7,948 bases of DNA from REEB95 sp035632395 (lineage in GTDB: Bacteria; Pseudomonadota; Alphaproteobacteria; ATCC43930; CGMCC-115725): NCBI GenBank assembly GCA_035632395.1, contig DASQGX010000050.1:1-7948 (forward strand), written 5' to 3'. Of this stretch, positions 1 to 6,676 are shown in pieces. How positions within the stretch are numbered: the stretch's first letter is position 1; every line of letters begins with the position of its first letter. Under the pieces are notes generated by a model. The model did no database searches. It saw nothing but the letters and a program-made list of their open reading frames with translations, and was not told the DNA's origin. The translations under genes and the position numbers were made by a program.

Positions 1-1176
<1,176 letters not shown>

Positions 1177-1188
1177 GTTGCGGCGCGC

Positions 1189-1665
1189 CTAGATGTGCGA
1201 AATCACCGCGCGCGCGGCGTTGGTGATGCTGACGTCGGTCGCGGTGGCGCTGATCGCCTCGGCGTACCACTGATCAACCGCCTGCGACAGCAGCAGGCTG
1301 CCGCGTTTGCGCAGATCGGCACCGATGATCGCCTCGAGCGACCGCAGCCGCGCGAACAGCTTGCGGGTCGCCGCCTTGCGCCGTTCTTCCGCCTGTTGCG
1401 CCAACGCCTGACGAGCCGGACTTTCGCCGGGGCGCGCGGCGGCCGGCTTGGCCGCGGGCTTGGCATTGGCCGGCTTGGCCGCCAGCGGCGCGGACCCGAT
1501 CGGCCGCGCGAGTTGACCCGGCATTGGTCGCACCGGCATGCCGGGTCGCGGCGGCAACGGCAGCGGCGTGGTCGGCTTCTTCAACGCAGCGACCTTCTTC
1601 GGCGGCGGTGCCGCCTTCTTCGCCGCTGGTTTCTTCTTGGGCGCGGCTTTGCTGCGTGTGCTCAT
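1189..1665 (-). CDS. Lys/Pro/Ala-rich small protein of unknown function
   Basis: I do not recognise a family. The 158-residue product has two parts. Residues 1-80 are low complexity: clusters KKK and KKPAAKK, a proline stretch (TPLPLPPRPG) and AAKPA repeats, so they are very basic and probably disordered, like the tails of histone-H1-like bacterial proteins. Residues 81-158 look helical (ARQALAQQAEERRKAATRKL) and end in a more ordinary sequence (LSQAVDQWYAEAIS...AARAVISHI). Nucleic-acid binding would be a guess from composition alone. The ATG at 1663-1665 has a strong ribosome-binding site, GGAGGG (1671-1676), five bases away, which fixes this start over a nearby out-of-frame ATG. It converges on the acyl-CoA synthetase, so the two are not co-transcribed. 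Plus-strand frames over this span give arginine-rich shadow proteins and were discarded. Confidence 0.7.
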   Translation of the reverse strand: MSTRSKAAPKKKPAAKKAAPPPKKVAALKKPTTPLPLPPRPGMPVRPMPGQLARPIGSAPLAAKPANAKPAAKPAAARPGESPARQALAQQAEERRKAATRKLFARLRSLEAIIGADLRKRGSLLLSQAVDQWYAEAISATATDVSITNAARAVISHI

Positions 1666-1679
1666 TCATGCCCTCCGAC

Positions 1680-1696
1680 GCGGGCGCTAGGCCCGC
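1680..1696 (-). promoter_or_regulatory. 5'-UTR hairpin next to the ribosome-binding site of the Lys/Pro/Ala-rich gene
   Basis: A perfect 6-bp GC stem (GCGGGC/GCCCGC) with a 5-base loop ends three bases before the GGAGGG ribosome-binding site at 1671-1676. In the minus-strand mRNA it would fold immediately upstream of the translation start. It could affect ribosome access or mRNA stability, but in high-GC DNA such a stem can occur by chance. Confidence 0.3.
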
Positions 1697-1900
1697 AAAT
1701 TCCTTGTACCGCCCTGTGGGTCGAGCCAGAGAAACCGGCTAAATGCTTCTACAATCTGGAATTTCCGGCATTTTGCCGGCGGCCCGAGCAATCCCCCCGA
1801 GGCCCTGCCTGGCCCGGTTGTGTTTCACTATAAGTAGCTGAGCCGATGAGCTATTTCCATAGCTCTCTGGGTGAAGCCAGATCGGCACACCCGGAACAGC

Positions 1901-1927
1901 AATAAAAGCTATAATATCAGTACTATA
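1901..1927 (-). terminator. Candidate AT-rich terminator for tRNA-Leu
   Basis: Read on the minus strand, TATAGTA-CTGA-TATTATA folds into a 7-bp stem with one G-U pair (1910-1927) and is followed by GCTTTTATT (1901-1909). It starts about 50 bases past the tRNA CCA end, with two GC-richer hairpins (1932-1947, 1951-1966) in between. The stem is weak because it is AT-rich, so termination here is only plausible. Confidence 0.35.
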
Positions 1928-1976
1928 TGATGCGACCCTGATGTCGCCTAACGGTCTGGCAACCGTCCATTCGGCT

Positions 1977-2063
1977 TGGTGCCCGCGGCTGGATTTGAAC
2001 CAGCACTCCGGTTTCCCGGCACGGATTTTAAGTCCGTTGCGTCTACCATTCCGCCACGCGGGC
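1977..2063 (-). tRNA. tRNA-Leu, anticodon UAA, with encoded CCA
   Basis: The minus strand folds into a complete class II tRNA. The acceptor stem GCCCGCG (2063-2057) pairs with CGCGGGC (1987-1981), followed by discriminator A (1980) and encoded CCA (1979-1977). The D-arm is GCG...CGC. The anticodon stem ACGGA/TCCGT encloses the loop CTTAAAA, giving anticodon UAA (2028-2030), which reads UUA. A long variable arm with a CCGG-GAAA-CCGG stem is diagnostic of the Leu/Ser/Tyr class. The T-arm is GCTGG-TTCAAAT-CCAGC. It lies 40 bases after the stop of the COG1058 gene on the same strand and may be read through from it or have its own promoter. In a high-GC genome UUA codons are rare, so this is a minor but essential isoacceptor. 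Confidence 0.96.
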
Positions 2064-2103
2064 ACAGCTTCAGCCGGAGGCATCCTATCAGGCCGAATCG
2101 GGC

Positions 2104-2868
2104 CTATTCGAGAGTGGGGTTGCCGCCTAAGCCTTTGACCATCGCCACCACCTCGCCCGCCGCCTGGTCGAGCCGCGCCGGATCCCGGCCGCGCAGCACC
2201 AGGCTCACCCAGAAGCCGCCGCCGCGGCGGAACGCCGGATATGAGCCGATGTCGAGATCGCCATAGCGGTCCTGGATGGCGGCAAGTCCCTGCGCCACAG
2301 TGCCTTCCGGCAACTCGCAGCCGACGGTGCGCGAGAGCACCGGCGGACCGCCTTTGAGCGTCGGCTTGACGCTGTCGAACATCGCCTGCATCACGCGCGG
2401 TATGCCGGCCATGACGAAGACGTTCTCTTTGCGGAACCCCGGCGCGCGCGAGACCGGATTGGGGATCAGCTCCGCGCCTTCGGGCGTGTGGCACATCCTA
2501 AGCCGCGCTTCATTCAGATCTTCGGGCTTGAAGATCGCCTGAAAGATCGCCAGCGCTTCGGGATTGAGCACGTTCTCGACGCCGAAGGCCTTGGCGACGC
2601 ATTCGGCGGTGATATCGTCGTGCGTCGGGCCGATGCCGCCCGTCGTGAACACATAATCGTACTTGGCGCGCAGCTCGTTCACCGTCGCGGCGATGGTGTC
2701 GCAGACATCGGGAATGACGCGCGCCTCCTTGAGCATGACGCCGACCTGCGCCAAGCCTTGCGCGATATAGGCGAGATTGGTGTCCTGGGTGCGGCCGGAA
2801 AGAATTTCGTTGCCGATGACGAGGACGCAGGCAGTGTAGATTTTACCCGGCGCGGCGGTATCGCTCAT
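2104..2868 (-). CDS. CinA-like (COG1058) MoaB/Mog-fold protein without the C-terminal amidase domain
   Basis: The 254-residue product is a competence/damage-inducible protein A-type protein with a MoaB/Mog (molybdopterin-binding-like) fold. Motifs seen are VIGNEILSGRTQDTN (17-31), TTGGIGPTHDDIT (75-87) and MAGIPRVMQAMF (153-164). Full-length CinA (about 400 residues) carries a second, C-terminal nicotinamide-nucleotide amidase domain. Here the protein stops after the first domain plus a short alpha/beta tail (about 175-254), as in many alphaproteobacterial stand-alone versions. COG1058 domains have been linked to ADP-ribose pyrophosphatase activity, and related eukaryotic domains act on FAD; whether this protein does so is inference. 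A role in molybdenum cofactor synthesis is not implied by the fold. The start ATG at 2866-2868 is preceded by AAGGGAAG. It follows the exporter gene by 61 bases on the same strand, probably in one transcript. Confidence 0.9.
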   Translation of the reverse strand: MSDTAAPGKIYTACVLVIGNEILSGRTQDTNLAYIAQGLAQVGVMLKEARVIPDVCDTIAATVNELRAKYDYVFTTGGIGPTHDDITAECVAKAFGVENVLNPEALAIFQAIFKPEDLNEARLRMCHTPEGAELIPNPVSRAPGFRKENVFVMAGIPRVMQAMFDSVKPTLKGGPPVLSRTVGCELPEGTVAQGLAAIQDRYGDLDIGSYPAFRRGGGFWVSLVLRGRDPARLDQAAGEVVAMVKGLGGNPTLE

Positions 2869-2929
2869 GCGCTTCCCTTAGCCCCAATCGTGCGGTGGAG
2901 CAATCGGCTCGGGTTCGTGGACGCCGGCC

Positions 2930-3988
2930 TCATCCGTGCGTGTGCCGGTGATGGATGTCGGGATAGTGCGGATGCCTATGCACCAGCCGCGCATGCACGT
3001 GCCGATGACTGTGCGGCTCGCCCGGTGGATCGCCGGGCGCGTGCGCATGCTGGTGATGCTCGTCATGCCAGTGCCAATGCTCGTGCTCCATCGGCTCGTG
3101 GACGTGTTCGTGTTCGTGCTGCTCGGTCAGATGCAGCACGACGCCGGCCGCCATCAGCGCCGCCGCGACAAGAAAGCCGATCGTCACCGGCTCGCCGAAA
3201 CCGGCGATCGCCAGTGCCGCGCCGACAAACGGTGCGGTCGAGAAATAGGCCATCGTGCGCGCGGCACCGAGTTCGCGCAGCGCCACGACAAAAAGCGACA
3301 TGCTCACGCCATAGCCGAAAAAGCCGACGATGCCCGCGCCGGCAAGCGCCCTGAGCGGTGGCCACGCATCGCCGAGCGTCAAAGCGAGGCCGACGTTGAC
3401 CGCACCTGCGGCCAATCCCTTGATCGCGGTGATGCGAAGCGGATCGACGCCGGAAATCTTGCGCGTCAGATTGTCGTCGATCGCCCAGGCAAAGCAGGCG
3501 CCGACGATCCACAAATTGCCCCAGGCGAAGCCGACACGACCGCCCCAGGACAGCACCGCGCCGCCGGCGACGATCGCCGCCGCGCCGAGGCCGATACGCA
3601 GATCGACGAATTCGTGGAAGACCAGCCAGGCGATCGCCAGCGCGAAGACGCTTTCGAGATTGAGCAGCAGCGCCGCCGTCGAGGCCTGGGTTTCGGCCAA
3701 TCCGAGCATGAGCAGCACCGGACCGCAGACGCCGCCGGCAATAACCGTAACGATGAGCCACGGCAGATCCGCGGCGCGCAGCGGCGCACCTTGCGCGGCC
3801 CCACGCCAGCGCTGCCAACCGAGGATCGCCGCGACGCCGATGCCGGACGCAAGATAGAGCAGCCCGGCGAGCAGCCACGGGCTCACCGCGCCCAATAGCG
3901 CCTTGGCCAACGGCGTGCTGGCGCCGAACAGCACCGCGGCACCGAGGGCGCAGGAAATCCCGCGGCCGAGGCCGCGAATCGACGTCAT
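2930..3988 (-). CDS. EamA/DMT-family exporter with a histidine-rich C-terminal tail
   Basis: This 352-residue inner-membrane protein belongs to the drug/metabolite transporter superfamily. It has two EamA repeats (about 11-147 and 157-286), roughly ten hydrophobic helices, and the typical repeat ends (SVFALAIAWLVFHE near 113-126; APFVGAALAIAGFGE near 252-266). Family members export small metabolites or amino acids; the substrate is unknown here. The unusual part is residues 290-352, just after the last helix: a cytosolic or periplasmic tail with 23 histidines in 63 residues, mostly as H-x-H steps with Glu, Trp and Arg between (HEHEHVHE, HEHWHWHDEHHQHAH). Such tails commonly bind Ni, Zn, Co or Cu, suggesting metal-linked transport or metal buffering (inference). 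The ATG at 3986-3988 has no clear ribosome-binding site, but a TATTAT box lies seven bases upstream (see the promoter entry). It is divergent from map and precedes the COG1058 gene. Confidence 0.92.
   Translation of the reverse strand: MTSIRGLGRGISCALGAAVLFGASTPLAKALLGAVSPWLLAGLLYLASGIGVAAILGWQRWRGAAQGAPLRAADLPWLIVTVIAGGVCGPVLLMLGLAETQASTAALLLNLESVFALAIAWLVFHEFVDLRIGLGAAAIVAGGAVLSWGGRVGFAWGNLWIVGACFAWAIDDNLTRKISGVDPLRITAIKGLAAGAVNVGLALTLGDAWPPLRALAGAGIVGFFGYGVSMSLFVVALRELGAARTMAYFSTAPFVGAALAIAGFGEPVTIGFLVAAALMAAGVVLHLTEQHEHEHVHEPMEHEHWHWHDEHHQHAHAPGDPPGEPHSHRHVHARLVHRHPHYPDIHHRHTHG
2933..3121 (-). repeat. Degenerate His-x-His coding repeat (exporter tail)
   Basis: The DNA encoding residues 290-352 is a run of CAC/CAT codons alternating with Glu, Trp, Arg, Asp and other codons. 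A short Pro/Gly break (APGDPPGEP) splits it into two His-rich blocks. The codons are not identical from unit to unit, so it is not a fresh microsatellite. The 23 histidines are kept in frame to the stop codon. Confidence 0.75.
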
Positions 3989-3994
3989 TTGCGG

Positions 3995-4000
3995 ATAATA
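3995..4000 (-). promoter_or_regulatory. Possible -10 box of the exporter gene (leaderless start)
   Basis: TATTAT on the minus strand lies so that +1 would fall on, or within a base of, the A of the ATG at 3988. No Shine-Dalgarno sequence is visible before that ATG. Together these fit a leaderless transcript. No good -35 hexamer is present; the hexamer 17 bases upstream is TCGCAA (4018-4023), one arm of the inverted repeat. This is suggestive only. Confidence 0.35.
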
Positions 4001-4017
4001 TTCGCGCCGCCATCGCC

Positions 4018-4034
4018 TTGCGAGCAGGTCGCAA
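4018..4034. promoter_or_regulatory. Perfect inverted repeat TTGCGA-N5-TCGCAA between divergent genes (candidate operator)
   Basis: Two perfect 6-base arms (4018-4023 and 4029-4034) separated by GCAGG sit in the 68-base gap between the divergent exporter and map starts. One arm occupies the expected -35 position of the exporter promoter, and the other lies 22 bases before the map start. The position and symmetry suit a dimeric repressor site, possibly a metal-responsive one given the His-rich tail. No regulator gene is in the window and chance occurrence is possible. Confidence 0.35.
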
Positions 4035-4056
4035 AGCGACTACCTATGACGGCGTC

Positions 4057-4890
4057 ATGAACGATCAGGTTTCCCCGGCCCTGCGCCGCGACGAGCCCGG
4101 CGAACGCCGCATCCGCCTGCACGGACCGGACGATTTCGCCGGCATGCGCAAGGCCGGGCGGTTAGCGGCCGAAGTCCTGGATTTCATCACGCCCTACGTC
4201 CAGCCCGGCGTCTCCACCGACAGGCTCGACCGGCTGTGCCACGACTTCATCGTCGACCACGGCGCCATTCCGGCGCCGCTCAACTACCGCGGCTTCCCGC
4301 GCTCGATCTGCACGTCGGTCAATCACGTGGTCTGTCACGGCATTCCCGGCGACCGCGTACTCGAGGCTGGCGACATCATCAATATCGACATCACCGTGAT
4401 CCTCGACGGCTGGCACGGCGATACCAGCCGCATGTTCCTGGTCGGCGACAAGGTCAGCGTCAAAGCGGCGAAGCTCGTCGATGTCACTTACGAGGCGATG
4501 ATGCGCGGCATCGCCGTCGTCAAGCCGGGCGCGACGCTTGGCGATATCGGTCATGCCATCCAGTCGTATGCCGAATCCTTCCGCTTCTCGGTGGTGCGCG
4601 ATTTCTGCGGCCACGGTGTCGGCCGGATTTTCCACGACGCACCGTCGATCCTGCATTTCGGCCGTGCCGGCGAAGGCCTGGCGCTGCGCGAAGGCATGTT
4701 CTTCACCGTCGAGCCGATGATCAACGCCGGCCGCTACGAGGTGAAGATCCTGAGCGACGGGTGGACGGCGGTGACCAAGGACAAGTCGCTGTCGGCGCAG
4801 TTCGAGCACACGATCGGCGTGACCGCGACCGGCCACGAGATCTTCACCCTGTCGCCCAAAGGCTGGACCAAACCGCCTTACGCATCTTAA
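4057..4890 (+). CDS. map: Type I methionine aminopeptidase
   Basis: This cytosolic dinuclear metalloenzyme removes the initiator methionine from nascent proteins after deformylation. The 277-residue product has all metal ligands of the family: D111 (NIDIT), D122 (HGDTSRM), H186 (CGHGVGR), E219 (FFTVEPM) and E250 (QFEHTIG). The substrate-contacting histidine is H94 (VVCHGIP). The N-terminal 20-odd residues before LHGPDDFAGMRKAGR match the short extension usual in alphaproteobacterial enzymes, which supports the ATG at 4057. A longer reading from the TTG at 4018 would run through the inverted repeat and is unlikely. No good ribosome-binding site precedes 4057, and ATGAC-GGC-GTCAT (4046-4058) forms a small inverted repeat over the start codon. 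The gene is divergent from the exporter and is followed after 37 bases by a secreted-protein gene that may share its transcript. Confidence 0.96.
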   Translation: MNDQVSPALRRDEPGERRIRLHGPDDFAGMRKAGRLAAEVLDFITPYVQPGVSTDRLDRLCHDFIVDHGAIPAPLNYRGFPRSICTSVNHVVCHGIPGDRVLEAGDIINIDITVILDGWHGDTSRMFLVGDKVSVKAAKLVDVTYEAMMRGIAVVKPGATLGDIGHAIQSYAESFRFSVVRDFCGHGVGRIFHDAPSILHFGRAGEGLALREGMFFTVEPMINAGRYEVKILSDGWTAVTKDKSLSAQFEHTIGVTATGHEIFTLSPKGWTKPPYAS

Positions 4891-4927
4891 ACTTCGTGGC
4901 GGCGCTCATCGCGACGGGGGGAAAGCG

Positions 4928-5329
4928 ATGCGGTCGTGGTCTTCAATCTTGGGCATATTGGCTTTTGTTCTACCGCTGGCAGTCACCATTGGCCTGCCAT
5001 CGGCTGCGCACGCGGAACGCTGGTATGGAACTGGTGAGGTCTGCATGGATCTCGACAGCGTGCACATCATAAACAATGGCGGCGCACGCTATGTCGCTTT
5101 CCGCCAGCAACTGTGCAGCGGCAGCGGCATTCTCTGGTGGGCGGTGGCCGACAGCGATTGCGAAACCGTTCGCGGCAAAGACACGAGTTCGGCCACGCTC
5201 TATGTCTATGATGCCGATGCCCGCCAGTGGCGGACGGTGTTCGATTACTTCAATTTTCCGCAGCCGCTCGAGGACGAATACACCAACGCCGGAGTCGCCT
5301 GTAACTGGGCGCATCCGCAGTTCCCGTGA
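4928..5329 (+). CDS. Small secreted protein with four cysteines, unknown function
   Basis: I do not recognise a family. The 133-residue product begins with a clear Sec signal peptide: R2, a hydrophobic core (ILGILAFVLPLAVTIGL, about 7-23), then SAAHA before a likely signal peptidase I cut between A29 and E30. The mature part of about 104 residues has four cysteines (C39, C63, C78, C125), enough for two disulfides. It is rich in aromatic residues (W32, W70, W71, W101, W127, several Y and F), which suggests a compact beta-rich periplasmic domain. No lipobox, catalytic motif or repeat is visible. The ATG at 4928 has a purine-rich ribosome-binding site (GGGGGGAAAG, ending at 4925). It starts 37 bases after map on the same strand, so readthrough is possible, although no functional link to map is obvious. 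It converges with the PAS gene, 21 bases apart. Confidence 0.82.
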   Translation: MRSWSSILGILAFVLPLAVTIGLPSAAHAERWYGTGEVCMDLDSVHIINNGGARYVAFRQQLCSGSGILWWAVADSDCETVRGKDTSSATLYVYDADARQWRTVFDYFNFPQPLEDEYTNAGVACNWAHPQFP

Positions 5330-5350
5330 AAACAGGCGCCGCGCAGCGGT

Positions 5351-5842
5351 TCACGATCGGCCTTGGAAACCGGCGGCGAGTGGCACTGCCGAGCGCATTG
5401 ATGTGCCGCCATCGGCCCAAGCGGCGCAGCTCATCAACATGTCGATGTTAATACCGTCGCTCGACAAGGGAAGCACCAGAACCTCGCAATTCCACGCGCG
5501 CTCGTCGATGGCGTAGACGCGCCGCGTCTGTGCAACCGGCTCGCGCTCCTTCATGACGGCGGAATAATGCATACTCACCAGCCGGTAGCGGCGCCCGTCC
5601 GGCATCGCCTCCAGGAGCTTGCCGGTCATGTCGATGCCGACCCGCTCGGCGTTACCGACGCCGTGAAGCCGGAAGCGGAAGCGTGGTGGATCGCCGAGAA
5701 CGTCGATCAGCGATATGTAGCCGAGCGCATAACGCAGGTCGCACGGATCGAAATCGCGCCGCGCAGGAAATTCGCGACCGCGGCGACGGACATCCCAGTC
5801 CGCGTGGAAGCGCTGAAGCATCGGTGATTGGAGCGCCAACAT
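5351..5842 (-). CDS. Single-domain PAS (PAS_5-like) protein
   Basis: The product resembles the short PAS_5-type proteins common in Alphaproteobacteria. Landmarks in the 163-residue version are an N-terminal helix (SPMLQRFHADWDVRRRGREFPAR), DFDPCDLRYALGYISLIDV, the strand PPRFRFRLHGVGNAERVGIDMTGK, and a C-terminal strand pair around AWNCEVLVLPLSSDGINIDMLM. There is no kinase, cyclase or DNA-binding output domain, so it is probably a sensor or adaptor acting through partners; the ligand is unknown. The start is uncertain. ATG at 5842 fits the usual start just before the helix and has a weak AGGCGG upstream. A TTG at 5905 in the same frame would add 21 residues (184 in all), with a weak GGCGG upstream. 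The gene lies 132 bases (69 with the TTG start) after livF on the same strand and may have its own promoter. Confidence 0.83.
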   Translation of the reverse strand: MLALQSPMLQRFHADWDVRRRGREFPARRDFDPCDLRYALGYISLIDVLGDPPRFRFRLHGVGNAERVGIDMTGKLLEAMPDGRRYRLVSMHYSAVMKEREPVAQTRRVYAIDERAWNCEVLVLPLSSDGINIDMLMSCAAWADGGTSMRSAVPLAAGFQGRS

Positions 5843-5934
5843 CCGCCTACGGTAATCAATCTTTGGTTGCCAAGGCGTGAACGCAGACACGTTAACGCCG
5901 TGCAATCTTGCCGCCGCGAAAAGTGCGCGCCGTG

Positions 5935-5940
5935 CTTATA
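5935..5940 (-). promoter_or_regulatory. Possible -10 box for the PAS gene
   Basis: TATAAG on the minus strand, within the AT-rich AAATATAAG, lies between the livF stop and the PAS gene, in a good place for a separate promoter. The -35 region at the expected distance (ACCGCA) is poor, so this is only a candidate. Confidence 0.22.
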
Positions 5941-5974
5941 TTTGGCATGCCACCGTGTGCGGTCGCGGTCGTCC

Positions 5975-6676
5975 TTAGACGCCGAGATGGCGGTGCAACA
6001 CCTCGGGTTGATCGCGCACAGTCTGCGCGCTCATCGCTTCAACCATATGGCCATTGCGCAAGATATAAACGCGATGAGCGAGCGTCATCGCGGCGGTAAC
6101 GTTCTGCTCGACGATCACCAGAGTCAATCCGGACTCGGCGAGCGCGCGGCACGTGGCGAGCAGATCGCGTACGATGATCGGCGCGAGACCTTCGAACGGC
6201 TCGTCGAGCAGCACAATTTTGGGATCGCGGATCAGCGCCCGCGCGATCGCCAGCATCTGCTGTTCGCCGCCCGAAAGATCCGTGCCGAGACTGCGGCGAC
6301 GTTCGCGCAGTCGCGGAAAAATCTCCCAGATGCGATCCAGCGGCCAGCGCGACTTCGCCGTGAGCCCTGCTAGTACCAGATTATCCTCGACGCTCAGGCT
6401 GCCGAAGATGCGGCGCTCTTCAGGCACAAGCTGCAACCCGTGCGCGGCGATGGCATGCGACTTCAGGCCGTGGATCGGCACGCCGTCAAAGACAATGCGG
6501 CCCGAGCGTGGCCGTACCATGCCGATCAGGCTTTTCAGTGTGGTGCTCTTGCCGGCGCCGTTGCGACCGAGCAGCGCGACGACCTCGTTCTTGGTGACCT
6601 CGAGCGAAATGTCGAACAGGATGTGGCTGTCGCCGTAGTAGCTGTTCAGGTTTTCGACTTCGAGCAGCGCACTCAT
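5975..6676 (-). CDS. livF: Branched-chain amino-acid ABC transporter ATPase LivF
   Basis: This is the second ATP-hydrolysing subunit of a HAAT/Liv importer, working on the cytoplasmic face with LivG and the LivH/LivM permeases. The 233-residue product has the usual LivF length. Motifs seen are Walker A GRNGAGKS (37-44), LQLVPEERRIFGSLSVEDNL after the Q-loop region (81-100; LivF-typical, with PEER/RIF), signature LSGGEQQ (134-140) and Walker B IVLLDEP (154-160) with catalytic E159. VEQN follows where most ABC ATPases have the switch histidine; Q191 at this place is normal for LivF. The ATG at 6674-6676 overlaps the stop of the LivM-LivG gene as ATGA, so translation is coupled. A frame that continues upstream into the LivG region is a shadow. 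Confidence 0.96.
   Translation of the reverse strand: MSALLEVENLNSYYGDSHILFDISLEVTKNEVVALLGRNGAGKSTTLKSLIGMVRPRSGRIVFDGVPIHGLKSHAIAAHGLQLVPEERRIFGSLSVEDNLVLAGLTAKSRWPLDRIWEIFPRLRERRRSLGTDLSGGEQQMLAIARALIRDPKIVLLDEPFEGLAPIIVRDLLATCRALAESGLTLVIVEQNVTAAMTLAHRVYILRNGHMVEAMSAQTVRDQPEVLHRHLGV

Larger units (their letters stand above)
1666..1976. other. Gene-free intergenic stretch with several short inverted repeats
   Basis: This 311-base stretch separates the Lys/Pro/Ala-rich gene from the 3' end of tRNA-Leu. I see no credible gene. It holds perfect short inverted repeats: GCGGGC-5-GCCCGC (1680-1696, just before the ribosome-binding site of the downstream minus-strand gene), CCGGCA-3-TGCCGG (1765-1779), GAGCTAT-4-ATAGCTC (1848-1865), GCGAC-6-GTCGC (1932-1947) and ACGGT-6-ACCGT (1951-1966). 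An AT-rich patch runs from about 1900 to 1930. It should hold the tRNA terminator and the promoter of the minus-strand gene, but I could not identify a convincing -35/-10 pair. Confidence 0.6.

Noticed and set aside
1195..1833. 212-codon plus-strand frame opposite the Lys/Pro/Ala-rich gene
   Set aside because: It is very arginine- and glycine-rich, with no ribosome-binding site, and mirrors the minus-strand low-complexity coding region. The minus-strand frame has a strong GGAGGG at the right distance.
1910..1915. Perfect TATAAT on the plus strand, seeming like a -10 box
   Set aside because: It has no -35 at 16-18 bases and no plus-strand gene downstream before the minus-strand tRNA and COG1058 gene. 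It is one arm of the AT-rich hairpin.
2090..2105. AGGCC-6-GGCCT hairpin at the end of the COG1058 gene, as a terminator
   Set aside because: The stem is only five base pairs, overlaps the stop codon, and is not followed by a T-run on the minus strand.
1739..2494. 251-codon minus-strand frame running through the tRNA and the COG1058 gene
   Set aside because: It passes through a complete tRNA and reads the COG1058 gene in another frame, so it is a shadow.
2878..3066. 62-codon minus-strand frame overlapping the His-rich tail and ending just before the COG1058 gene
   Set aside because: It is the +1-shifted reading of the His repeat, with no start signal of its own. The exporter frame keeps the His pattern cleanly to its stop codon, so I see no reason to assume a frameshift.
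2936..3898. 320-codon plus-strand frame opposite the exporter
   Set aside because: Its composition (Arg/Asp/Gln-rich, no hydrophobic segments) is a reverse-complement shadow of a membrane protein gene.
5944..5951. GGCATGCC palindrome between livF and the PAS gene
   Set aside because: An 8-base palindrome is expected by chance at this GC content, and nothing flanks it as a repeat or operator.
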